17,949 bases of DNA from Ganoderma boninense (Eukaryota > Basidiomycota > Agaricomycetes > Polyporales > Polyporaceae): contig PJEW03000051.1 of NCBI GenBank assembly GCA_002900995.3, positions 1-17,949 on the forward strand. Reading direction: 5' to 3'. The notes beneath the pieces are model-generated. The model made no database searches. It was not told the DNA's origin and was given only the letters and a program-made list of their open reading frames with translations. Positions 1 to 8,049 of this stretch are shown here, piece by piece; within the stretch, counting starts at the first letter, position 1; the number at the start of each line of letters is the position of its first letter. The position numbers and the translations under genes are program-made.

Positions 1-30
1 GTTTGGTGGCGCAGTCGATAGGCTGTGACA
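1..30 (+). mobile_element. 3' end of an LTR-like sequence (partial, cut by window edge)
   Basis: These 30 bases match 16064-16093 with only a few C/T and G/A differences. Both end in GGCTGTGACA, fitting an LTR end (TGTCA...TGACA). The unique sequences after the two copies differ, so the shared repeat ends at base 30. The segment also contains an A-box-like string (TGGCGCAGTCGATAGGC), so a SINE head is an alternative reading. Confidence 0.4.
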
Positions 31-60
31 CTTACTGTATTACTTACCTATGGCTGTAAT

Positions 61-142
61 GGTCTGTTGGTGTAATGGTTAGTACGCCTAATCAAATGAA
101 TGCAGAGCCTTGAGGTCTCTGGTTCAATTCCCAGTTGGAACA
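61..142 (+). repeat. degenerate tRNA-like / SINE-type Pol III promoter segment
   Basis: An A-box-like string (TGGTGTAATGGTTAGTAC, 68-85) and a B box (GGTTCAATTCC, 121-131) sit at tRNA-like spacing. Folded as a tRNA, the acceptor stem (61-67 with 135-141) gives three Watson-Crick and two wobble pairs of seven. The T stem keeps only two strong pairs. A functional tRNA is therefore unlikely; a tRNA-derived SINE fragment or tRNA pseudogene fits better. Confidence 0.45.
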
Positions 143-153
143 CTATTGTATTA

Positions 154-272
154 ACAACTATTAAGCCTCCCTGCAGTTTATGAATTGAGCCGCAGTTTAC
201 ACATTAACTGATCCGCAGTTAATAATAAACTGCGGTGTAATTAAGCCCCGGTTTGAGCTGTGTTCAGCCTTA
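154..272. repeat. possible remnant of another hAT-type MITE with GCAGTTTA subrepeats
   Basis: The segment ends in TTCAGCCTTA (263-272), the terminus of the three MITE copies further right, and gag homology resumes immediately after it. Inside, GCAGTTTA/GCAGTTAA recurs three times, and CCGCAGTTTA pairs with TAAACTGCGG as a 10-bp inverted repeat. The left end (TTAAGCCTCC) matches the MITE terminus only weakly, and I found no convincing 8-bp target duplication. Confidence 0.3.
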
Positions 273-597
273 GACCAACTTGCCCAGCCACTACCAGCCC
301 CCTCCACAAGGCCCGCACAGGCAGCTGTAGCCGCTGCATGGAGTCGCCCCAGCACCCGACCTCCCAGCCGTGCCCCCAGTCGTGTACCTAGTGGGAACAC
401 TACCCCTGGTCAATCAACAGGTTCCTCCGCTCTTGACAAAACCATCGCACTTATTACTGAATGTCTCGGACAATGACAAACCTCATAACAAACCTCAAAC
501 CCCTTATCACCCATTGCGTTGACTTCTAAACCTCCAAAGACAGAAGAGAAGCCTGAAGTAAAGAAGGAACCAAAGCTGAAAGCTACCAGTTCTAACA
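273..597 (+). pseudogene. gag: decayed gag fragment, N-terminal linker part
   Basis: This aligns by eye with about 6870-7165 of the intact element's gag: the Pro/Ser/Arg-rich linker, then the Lys/Glu-rich stretch around KTEEKPEVKKEP. Several frameshifts and stops break it. It contains three ATGs (338, 461, 473) where the intact element has none. It was once contiguous with 1145-1937; a MITE now separates the halves. It is an older copy of the same Ty3/Gypsy family and cannot be translated. Confidence 0.7.
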
Positions 598-605
598 CCC
601 CGCAA

Positions 606-1136
606 TAAGGCTGAACATAGGTCTGAGTTTTGTGCAGTTCAACCTGGCTTGAACCTGGATATCCACCTGTAGGTTGTGATCTATAGGTTTAACTAGGTTG
701 TAAGTACTTGTACTATGAATCAGCCCCAAATCTGAATCAGGCATCTGGAAAGAGGTGACCTAGATTTGTAAGTTTGAGTATGGGTCACTTGCAGGTTGAT
801 TTACACTTTAACAGCCAAAAGTAGCATAAATTGAAGGTTTTAGATCATAAATTGTTCTTGTATAGCTTAATACTGCATATATGAGCATATTTCTAGCATG
901 AAAAACACTAGTAACACTCAATATCAAGTCAAAATGTTCAACAGTAGCTAAAAAAATACTATATTTGGTATTTAAATCAAATCAATGATTTAGCCTGTAA
1001 CTTTTAGGTTTGCCACCTGTGGGTTGTAGGTAAAAAGTTGATTGGATTTGTGCGGATCCCAATCAAGCCTCTGAAAGTGGCCAAACTCACAGGTTCAGAT
1101 CCCAATCAACCATAGGTTGACCTATGTTCAGCCTTA
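606..1136 (+). mobile_element. hAT-type MITE, copy 1, with 8-bp TSD
   Basis: The 531-bp element has terminal inverted repeats TAAGGCTGAACATAGGT and ACCTATGTTCAGCCTTA. A perfect 8-bp duplication, CCCCGCAA, lies at 598-605 and 1137-1144. The 8-bp duplication and TIRs fitting YARNG are hallmarks of the hAT superfamily. There is no coding capacity; the interior is AT-rich with subterminal CCTGTAGGTT-like motifs in both orientations. It interrupts a decayed gag, so it arrived after that retroelement. A P or KDZ element would also give 8-bp duplications, but the TIR favours hAT. Confidence 0.85.
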
Positions 1137-1144
1137 CCCCGCAA

Positions 1145-1937
1145 TCATCGTCCAATCATTGTCCTCGTCCAATCCTCCCCCTGCACCCAATCCACCTCCC
1201 GCACCCACCATAACCACTCCTGCCCCCGCACCAACATTCGACACCTCCAAGCTCTTCTCCCAAATCACCCCGCATAAATACAATAGAAAATCTGCACAAG
1301 ATGGTCTCCACTTTGTGTCCACAGCCCAGATCTACTTCAACACCCTCACGGTGGTAGCAGTCGGCACACCTAGCAAGGTCATATGGATGACGATTCTCAG
1401 TAAGCTCACAGAAGGAGTGGCAGCCTGGGCTGGCCCCCACATTGTAACACTCGCTGGTGGGACTAGCCCTTGGGTAGACTACGATGAGTTCAGCACGGCC
1501 TTCAAGGATCACTTCTGTATAGCCAATGACAAGGAGGCCGCCATCGCTGAACTTGTTAAGCTTTGCAAGGCATATTGCAAGGTTGGCACTGTCCAGGAGT
1601 ATACGGCACAGTTCAATGCAACTGCAGCACGCACCAGCTTTGGCAACAAGGACAAACACAAACACTACCGCTCTGGCCTGCCTCCCAGACTCCAGGATGT
1701 CCTTGCTACCAGTGCCCACGACATCTCTGACCTCACAAAGATTCAGAAGGTGTTGCTGTCTCTTGACCAGGCCCTCATTACCAGAGAGGAAGAATGGCCA
1801 AAGACATTTGGGTGGAAGAAGAAGGGGAAGAAGGCAGCCGCTACCGGGAAAAAGCCATTCTCCAGAAACTGTCACATCTGTGGCTAGCCCAGACATCGTA
1901 AGTATGACTGTCTGTCAAAGAGTCAGCAAGCCACTTC
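1145..1937 (+). pseudogene. gag: decayed gag fragment, capsid-like region and broken zinc knuckle
   Basis: The frame reads from FDTSKLFSQ to CHICG and matches the intact Gag (from FDTSKL at 7240) almost residue for residue. A TAG at 1886-1888 stops it inside the CCHC zinc knuckle, where the intact copy has CAG; the rest of the knuckle (GHRKYDC in the intact copy) follows in frame as RHRKYDC. The intact copy's first ATG (7213) is ATA here. Many differences are C>T or G>A. Homology ends at 1937, where repeat R begins. A dead paralogue, possibly older than or silenced relative to the central element. Confidence 0.85.
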
Positions 1938-2764
1938 TGTTGGCTGCAGTGGCTCTAAGAATGTCACAATGGCCTGTGTCAAGCTCTGTAAAGTCTAAGG
2001 ACACAGAGCCTGACTGAGGCGTCAATACAGCTCATGGAGCATGTGCTAGGTAGAGTATGTTACATACTGAACATAGGTCAATAATTTATATAGGTTGACC
2101 TGGCTTGAACCTGTATATAAACCTGTAGGTTGTGACCTGTAGGTTATAGGTACCTGTGCTATAAATCAGATATGAATCTGAATCAGCTATCTTAGAGACA
2201 GTGATTTGGATTTGTAGGTTTAAATCTAGGTCACCTACAGGTTGATTCACATTTCAATAGCTAAAAATGGTATATATTGAGAGTTTTGGTAGGTAATATG
2301 TCTTTATATGGCTTAAATCTGTATCTATAAGCATATGTTAGGCATAGATAATGCTAATAACACTCAATACCAACCTAGAACCTTCAATAGAAGCTCTAAA
2401 ACTACTATATTTGGTAGTTAAATCAAATCAATGATTTGACCTGTGATTTACAAGTTTACAACCTATAGGTTGTAGGTCAAAAGTTGATTTGATTTATATG
2501 GATCCCAATCAAACCTCTAAAAGTGGCCAAACCTACAGGTTCAGATCCCAATCACCTACAGGTTGACCCATGTTCAGCCTTAAGTATGTAACACTGTGCT
2601 ACTGGCACCATTATGGTGCCCAGGGAGTGAGAATTGCAGACTGTACAATGTAAAGTAGAGCAGGATGCAGATCTAAGCTAGTTGGAGCCTCTAATAAAGA
2701 CAATGTTGTATCTCTATAGGATGTGCTACTCTAACGAAACAAAACATAGGGTAGGTAGGGGACA
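1938..2764 (+). repeat. dispersed repeat R, copy A (interrupted by MITE copy 2)
   Basis: Starting at TGTTGGCTGCAGTGGC, this sequence (1938-2061 plus 2583-2764) matches 3794-4144 over its length. It follows decayed gag directly. An internal hairpin, GGCACC-attat-GGTGCC, is GGCGCC...GGCGCC in copy B. The TG start suggests an LTR or LTR-derived unit, but I could not define a matching end or target duplication. No protein is encoded. Confidence 0.6.
2062..2582 (+). mobile_element. hAT-type MITE, copy 2, with 8-bp TSD
   Basis: The 521-bp element is in the same orientation as copy 1, with a clean right end (GTTCAGCCTTA) and a degraded left end (ACATACTGAACATAGGTC). It is flanked by AGTATGTT (2054-2061) and AGTATGTA (2583-2590). 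The matching site in R copy B (AGTATGTA, 3964-3971) is single and empty, which fixes the insertion point. Subterminal motifs AACCTGTAGGTT (2120), ACCTGTAGGTT (2135) and the perfect palindrome AACCTATAGGTT (2460) recur near both ends, as expected of transposase-binding sites. Confidence 0.85.
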
Positions 2765-3252
2765 CTGCGATGTACGCTAATCAATGAGCTATCAACTCCC
2801 AGGTGAAAAGCTGATCAGGCCGTCCAAAAGATGCAAGCGGGTGCTGGATGCTCGAGAACTGGTAGGACTGTTGGGTGGATAGAAGGAGGAGGGAGGAGGT
2901 AAGGAGTGGATAGCAGCTCAGCTGCCAGAGGCGACTGGTGTGATGCAGCAGCGAGCTGCAGAGCACAGAATTGAGCTCGTGAACAAGAGGAAAACCAATA
3001 TATCGCTTGAGAGGTGGTCATACGGGTGCAAGAGTCTATCTAACCAAGTCAGGGCCAGCGCCTGAGACCTGACACCACACCAAACACAAACATACAACAG
3101 CCACAGTGCTACAGCCACTACACTGTACTAGGTACCCATACCATAAGGCAGAATCCGAGCACAGAACGGGCTACAGCCCCATCATCTCCCCCTCACTGAA
3201 ACTTGAACTATTCTCGGTTCAATTAGACATGCCAAAGACAAGATGGAAACAC
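2765..3252. other. no recognisable gene
   Basis: This is unique sequence between repeat R copy A and the minisatellite. Short open frames occur on the minus strand, but their peptides are low-complexity (Leu/Ser/Cys-rich) and I recognise no motif. If R copies are LTRs, this and the minisatellite would be the interior of a small non-autonomous element; no primer-binding site supports that. Confidence 0.4.
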
Positions 3253-3529
3253 CGTCCCACGGCAGCACGAGAACTCTACACAAGACTAGCATGGCACAGC
3301 CTGTATATAGACAAGACAAGATGATGAGACGACAATGTGCCACAGTGGCACAAACAATACAATACAATAACAATGCTACGGCAGTATATACAAGACAATA
3401 AATGAGGTGCCATGGCAGCACAGACAATATGAAACAAGGTGCCACAGCAGCACAGACAAGATGTGACAATAAATGAGATGCCACGGTGGCACAGGCAAGA
3501 TGAGACAATACACAATACAACGAGAGAAG
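3253..3529 (+). repeat. degenerate minisatellite, about six to seven units
   Basis: The core GTGCCAYGGCAGCACAGACAA, followed by variable ATGARACAATAAATGAG-like sequence, recurs in units of about 32-47 bases. The clearest units begin near 3335, 3410, 3440 and 3479. The core is palindromic (TGCCATGGCA and similar), so each unit can form a small hairpin. Minus-strand open frames through it are by-products of the repeat. Confidence 0.7.
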
Positions 3530-3793
3530 ACCGGTGATACAAAAAGGCATGCTGACTGATGAGGGACATAGAGGCTCCAGGGTTGAAGAGACTCAGATTG
3601 AGGCCACTGTCAAATGTGAACAATGTGGCGGATCAGTGCAAAACTTGGCGCAGCGCTTGATCGGATGGTAGATGACAGACCACCCAAAGATGGGAGGAAT
3701 TGGCTGAGAAATGAGTTCTAGGGAGGGGTGCGAAGTGAGGGACAGAGAAGGGCAGTGGAATAGTGCTTGGGGACAACATCGAGCTCGAACATG

Positions 3794-4144
3794 TGTTGGC
3801 TGCAGTGGCCCTCAGGACGTCACAATGGCCTGCGTCAAGCTCTGTAAAGTCTGTATTGCAGGAAACTAAGATATGCTACTCACCTGTGTCAAGCTCTGTA
3901 AAGTCTAAGGACACAGAGCCTGACAGAGGTGTCGATACAGCTCATAGAGCACATGCTAGGTAAAGTATGTAACACTGTGCTACTGGCGCCGTTATGGCGC
4001 CCAGGGAGCGAGAATTGCAGACTGTACAGTGTAAAGTAGAGCAGGATGCAGATCTAAGCTAGTTGGAGTCTCTAATCAAGACGATGTTGTAACTCTATGA
4101 GATGTGCTACTGTAACGAAATGAAAAATACCCCAGGTAGGGGAC
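3794..4144 (+). repeat. dispersed repeat R, copy B (empty site for MITE copy 2)
   Basis: It matches copy A from TGTTGGCTGCAG to about GGTAGGGGAC. It lacks the MITE and shows a single AGTATGTA at 3964-3971. Unlike copy A, it has an internal duplication of TGYGTCAAGCTCTGTAAAG (about 3832 and 3886) separated by some 33 unique bases. The hairpin GGCGCC-gttat-GGCGCC lies at about 3987-4003. It retains CpGs that copy A has lost. Confidence 0.6.
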
Positions 4145-4258
4145 GATGCAAAGTACGTACGGTGCGATTGCGGACTTAGTGCGATCAAAACTGCGGGCGC
4201 TACAGCACTGACTTCAACAACATGTAGATGGATTGCGATGCAACTTCACACACAGGTG

Positions 4259-4295
4259 GCAGATAATTGGGACAGCTGCTGTCCTGATTATCTGC
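4259..4295. repeat. 18-bp imperfect inverted repeat at the broken end of MITE copy 3
   Basis: GCAGATAATTGGGACAGC (4259-4276) is followed after one base by GCTGTCCTGATTATCTGC (4278-4295), its reverse complement with two mismatches. The left half is host flank ending in the target duplication; the right half takes the place of the lost MITE end. Confidence 0.75.
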
Positions 4296-4630
4296 AGAGC
4301 TTCTATTGAAGGTTCTAGGTTGGTATTGAGTGTTATTAGCATTATCTATGCCTAGCATATGCTTATAGATACAGATTTAAGCCATATAAAGACATATTAC
4401 CTACCAAAACTCTCAATATATACTATTTTAGCTATTGAAATGTAAATCAACCTGTAGATGACCTAGATTTAAACCTACAAATCCAAATCACTTTCTCCAA
4501 GATGGCTGATTCAGATTCATATCTGATTTATAGCACAGGTACCTATAACCTACAGGTCACAACCTACAGGTTTATATACAGGTTCAAGCCAGGTCAACCT
4601 GTATAAATTATTGACCTACATTCAGCCTTA
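4296..4630 (-). mobile_element. hAT-type MITE, copy 3, truncated and inverted
   Basis: This is the reverse complement of about 2066-2397 of copy 2, ending in an intact terminus (ATTCAGCCTTA, to 4630). The other half is missing from AGAGCTTCTATTG (4296) outward. Target duplications GGACAGCT (4270-4277) and GGACAGCA (4631-4638) remain, so the original insertion was complete and the loss came later. Confidence 0.8.
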
Positions 4631-4638
4631 GGACAGCA

Positions 4639-5764
4639 CGCCTGCCAAGTGCAAGGGAAAATGGACCAATACTTCACACACTATAGGCATGCAAAGCCGA
4701 GGTAAGCGAAGGTTTAAGGGAGGGTGGATTGCAGATGTGGTAGAGAGCGAACAACGGATTAGAGGGCCTCAAAACTTTGAGTGGTGGTTGTAGACAGAAC
4801 AGAGGGTGCACATGTTGAGTTTGAAGTAAATTGATGGTGATGGGGACATGTGGTGGAGGGGGATAGAGAGGGATAGGTAGAGGGAGCAGGGGAGCCGGCT
4901 TGGATGGCAAGTAATGCAAGAACCAAGCCACGCAAGGACTGCACAAGCTCGGAAAGCAGATGGGGACATACCAATGGGCATCCGTGCCAACTCTCAGCCT
5001 TATCCAACGTCTACAGCATCCTTCAGAGAGTCCCAAGGAGGGAGGAGAGCTGGGAATGCAAGGTCAAAAAGAGGGCAGATTGAGGGGCATCTTGATGAAG
5101 AACACAGGGCTATGCGGCCACCAAAATTAGCATGGGCTTGCACAGGGCTACTCTGAAGGGGTCTCCCAAGTTTTGGGGAGATAGAGGCAGACAGCGAGGA
5201 GCGGTGGTGATGAACATTGAAACGATGGTGACAAATTTGTGATGCATGCCAATGAAGCCTATTTTGACATAGTACTGAGCAGGAATGACTTCTCCGGCAG
5301 CCTCGAGACTTTGCATGCCAAGGGATAGTATCCACAAAAGATCCCATGCAAAGTTGAGTGCAATTTTGCAGACAGATGAACAAAGGAGAGGGGTAGGAAG
5401 ACAAGGGTGAATGCTGGGGAGACACAGGCACCTTGGTGCATATGTCGGGCCAGATCCAATTGCGCAAACACCTCACAACTCTGGAGATGGCCTTGGAGTG
5501 TACTAGGGGCATTGTACGGCAAATTTGAAGCAGATCGGGTAACAGGAAAAGCTTCAAGAGGGCATGCATGTGAGGGGAGGCTGGGTGCTCTTCTGGCGCT
5601 TATTGGACCAAAAGAACACCTCACTGATGAGGAATGAGCGGTCACGCGGCTCCCAAACGCTAGCACAGGGCTTGTAATACATTTACCAGTGTGTCTACTG
5701 AGTTTCGTGGTGAACAGAGGCAATGGCGAAGAACAGGGGAGGGCGGAAGAAGGGTTTCCAGTGG
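4639..5764. other. no recognisable gene
   Basis: This is the left flank of the central retrotransposon's insertion site. The plus strand is purine-rich, so the minus strand has few stops. Minus frames such as 5000-5569 and 5259-5723 are long but rich in Ser/Pro/His/Leu, and I see no domain in them. The segment continues at 14728 on the other side of the element. Part of a decayed gene or element is possible. Confidence 0.4.
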
Positions 5765-5769
5765 GGAAG

Positions 5770-6229
5770 TGTCACGAACGGCACGCTCAGCGCCTACCCC
5801 GGCGTCTCTCTTTCCCTTTTTGGACTGTTTGCCTCCCGCGTCGTCCTTATTGTCCTCCGTTGTTTAGCAAACCTGTCCCTTGTTCTCGCAGTACAATAAC
5901 TCCTGTTACCCATTGTTCCCGTCGTCATTGTACTACATACCATTGTTCTTCCACTGGTTCCCGTGTCCATAGTTACCTATTGTCCCCAGTTCCCATTGTC
6001 CGCTACATGTATATAAGGCCTGTACTTCGCTACCTGGAGACCTCAGTTTCGACCTCTTGTCTCCAGGTAAGCCTCGCTGTATTCTCGCTTGTTAGTTACT
6101 CGCTCAATACATCTTGTCTCCAGCCTGACTGTCGAGCCCTGCTCCGCTCTCGCTGCACAAGTGCTCGTCGACGCCCTTGCTCGTCTCGTAAGCCTCCTCC
6201 CTGATCTTACTTGACAGCCAGTCGTAACA
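5770..6229 (+). repeat. 5' LTR
   Basis: It begins TGTCACGAACGG and ends CAGTCGTAACA. U3 holds a TATA box (6010-6016). An 11-bp perfect inverted repeat, TACCTGGAGAC / GTCTCCAGGTA (6031-6041, 6059-6069), encloses a 17-base loop that contains the self-priming sequence. It matches 14263-14722 without gaps at about 98%. CTTGTCTCCAG occurs twice in R/U5, the first followed by GTAAGC, a possible intron donor. Confidence 0.92.
6010..6055 (+). promoter_or_regulatory. LTR core promoter: TATA box and predicted transcription start with self-primer
   Basis: TATATAA starts at 6010. The 11-mer AGTTTCGACCT at 6045-6055, 35 bases downstream, is the exact reverse complement of the primer-binding site at 6232-6242. 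In Tf1-type self-priming elements that 11-mer is the very 5' end of the RNA, so the predicted start is 6045. The distance from the TATA box is reasonable for Pol II. The start is inferred from base pairing. Confidence 0.65.
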
Positions 6230-6231
6230 TT

Positions 6232-6242
6232 AGGTCGAAACT
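6232..6242 (+). promoter_or_regulatory. self-complementary primer-binding site
   Basis: AGGTCGAAACT lies two bases after the LTR. It is perfectly complementary to AGTTTCGACCT at 6045-6055, and I see no resemblance to a tRNA 3' end (no TGG start). This matches the Tf1/sushi mechanism, in which the RNA's own 5' end folds back to prime minus-strand synthesis. Confidence 0.8.
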
Positions 6243-6597
6243 TCTACACGAGCACCGGCGTACTCCACCCACACTCTTTCCCTCTCGTACGGTACGCACT
6301 TTGATCCTCTGTGTTGGCCTAGCGTAGTGCGCGCTCTAGTCACACCATCGGACGTGGTCTCGGCGCAACCTGAGGCTTGCCACTCCCAAGTGGTACAGTA
6401 CGCGGAAAGCTCCTAACACGAGACCCCGGTACTGACAGAAGTGGTCCGCCTCACGGCGTGGGAGGCTAGAGAAAGGCGGCGAAACAAAGCCAAGACAGAA
6501 CACCCTTGGGCCCGTGTCCCTTGGGCTAAGACACAGCAATAGGCCAAGGAGGCTGAGCAGACAGTGTTGGATCGTGCACCTGCCGTTTCATTCCTAG
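6243..6597 (+). other. ATG-free leader with a decayed gag-like frame
   Basis: There is no ATG in any frame. One frame (codons starting at 6300, 6303 and so on) reads protein-like, including LVTPSDVVSAQPE and LTAWEARERRRNKAKTEHPW, but has stops at 6414, 6540 and 6600. It meets the open gag frame only through a frame change near 6595. This is either a broken N-terminal part of Gag or a leader with residual coding character. Confidence 0.5.
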
Positions 6598-8049
6598 GAT
6601 AAGGAAGCGAGATTCAACGTGGCTTGCCAAGCCTGGGGACACATATTTCACCCCACTGCAGTACAGGACGAGTACTGGGACGAAGATAAGCAAGCCTGGT
6701 ACTACTGTGAGGAGCAACCGTGCCCCCACCGATCACACACATTCAACGATACTCTTGAAACTCGCGAAGGCATCGCCCCTAGACTCCTCACCACCAAAGA
6801 ACAGGAAGTCCTAATCCGTGCGAAGATCGCAAACCCACCAGCACCTGCACCTCGAGATCCAAGCCGACCCCCAGCTCGCCAAGCCGCCCTCATCGCATCC
6901 AGGAACCCCTCATCCCGCCCTGCCTCACGCCCTACCTCACAACCCCAGAGTCGTGTCCAAAGTCGAATCCCCAGTCCTGCACGATCGACAGGGTCCCCCA
7001 TCCTCGACAAGACTCTCGAACTCGTCACAGAGCGTCTTGGACAACGACGAACCTCGACTCCCGCAACCCCCATTGCTTCAACCTCTAAACTCCCAAAAAC
7101 AGAGAAAAAGCCGGAAGTAAAGGAGGAACCCAAGCAAGAGACCATCAGCCTCAACACTCCACAACCCTCAACCTCTTCATCAGCTGCACCCAGTCGAGCA
7201 TCCACACCCGCCATGACCACCCCTGCCCCCGCTCCACCGTTCGACACCTCCAAGCTCCTTTCCCAAATCGCCCCACGTGACTACGATGGAAAGTCCCCCC
7301 AGGATGGCCTCCGCTTCGTGTCTGCAGCCCAGATCTACTTCAACACCCTCACAGCGGTGGCTGTCGGCACACCAACTGATGTGGTATGGATGACCATCCT
7401 CAGTAGGCTCACGGAAGGAGCAGCAGCCTGGGCTGGCCCCCACATTGTGACGCTCGCAGGTGGAACTAGTCCTTGGGCGAACTACGGCGCGTTCAGCACA
7501 GCCTTCAAGGACCACTTCTGCGCAGCCGACGACAAGGAGGCTGCCATCGCTGAACTGGTCAAGCTCTGCAAGGCATACCGCAAGGTCGGCACAGTCCAGG
7601 AGTATACGGCGCAGTTCAATGCAGCTGCAGCGCGGACCGGCTTCGGAGACGAGGACAAACGTGAACGCTACCGTTCTGGCCTGCCTCCCAGGCTTCGGGA
7701 TGTCCTCGCCACCAGTGCTCACGACATCTCGGACCTCACCAAAATCCAGAAGGTGGCGCTGTCGCTCGACCAGGCCCTCGTCACCAGAGAAGAAGAACGG
7801 CCGAAGTCGTTTGGATGGAAGAAGAAGGGGGAGAAAGCGGCTGCTACTGGGAAAAAGCCGTTCTCAGGAAACTGCTACATCTGTGGCCAGCCCGGACATC
7901 GTAAGTATGACTGTCCGCGGTTGAAGAGTCAGCAAGCCGCTTCCTCGTCCACCACGACCACGGAAGTAGCGGCCCTTCAGGCCCAGCTCAAGGCGGTGGA
8001 GGAGAAGATCGCGGCCCTTACGACCGCTGAGAAGAAGGAGGGTTTCTGA
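6598..8049 (+). CDS. gag: Gag (capsid and CCHC nucleocapsid)
   Basis: The structural protein packages retrotransposon RNA in virus-like particles. The frame is open from 6598 but its first ATG is at 7213 (CGCCATGACC); no ATG occurs in any frame upstream to the predicted RNA start. A 278-residue Gag from 7213 is therefore most likely, with non-AUG starts or splicing as alternatives. Upstream codons encode a Cys/Trp-containing segment and a Pro/Ser/Arg linker. From 7240 (FDTSKL) comes the capsid-like domain, with WMTILSRLTEGAAAWAG and AFKDHF. A basic stretch precedes the zinc knuckle CYICGQPGHRKYDC (7873-7914, CX2CX4HX4C). A short C-terminal coiled coil (ALQAQLKAVEEKIAAL) ends at TGA 8047-8049. 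The frameshift signal overlaps the last codons. Confidence 0.9.
   Translation, partial: DKEARFNVACQAWGHIFHPTAVQDEYWDEDKQAWYYCEEQPCPHRSHTFNDTLETREGIAPRLLTTKEQEVLIRAKIANPPAPAPRDPSRPPARQAALIASRNPSSRPASRPTSQPQSRVQSRIPSPARSTGSPILDKTLELVTERLGQRRTSTPATPIASTSKLPKTEKKPEVKEEPKQETISLNTPQPSTSSSAAPSRASTPAMTTPAPAPPFDTSKLLSQIAPRDYDGKSPQDGLRFVSAAQIYFNTLTAVAVGTPTDVVWMTILSRLTEGAAAWAGPHIVTLAGGTSPWANYGAFSTAFKDHFCAADDKEAAIAELVKLCKAYRKVGTVQEYTAQFNAAAARTGFGDEDKRERYRSGLPPRLRDVLATSAHDISDLTKIQKVALSLDQALVTREEERPKSFGWKKKGEKAAATGKKPFSGNCYICGQPGHRKYDCPRLKSQQAASSSTTTTEVAALQAQLKAVEEKIAALTTAEKKEGF

Noticed and set aside
61..142. Functional tRNA gene
   Set aside because: Acceptor and T stems are too poorly paired.
1156..1896. 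246-residue minus-strand frame opposite the decayed gag
   Set aside because: It is antisense to a clear gag paralogue; the same antisense pattern recurs opposite the intact gag (7180-7722).
3182..3623. Cysteine-rich minus-strand proteins over the minisatellite
   Set aside because: Repetitive peptides mirror the tandem units; both frames stay open simply because of the repeat.
1938..4144. Repeat R copies as LTRs of one small non-autonomous retrotransposon
   Set aside because: No matching 5-bp duplication outside the two copies, no primer-binding site after copy A and no polypurine tract directly before copy B.
4674..5723. Long minus-strand open frames, one of which would have continued across the retrotransposon site into 14728-14860
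   Set aside because: The minus strand is pyrimidine-rich, so stop codons are scarce by composition. The peptides are Ser/Pro/Leu/His-rich without motifs.
5689..6204. 171-residue frame over the 5' LTR
   Set aside because: It is the 5' LTR counterpart of the Pol tail that reads into the 3' LTR; upstream codons are unrelated flank.
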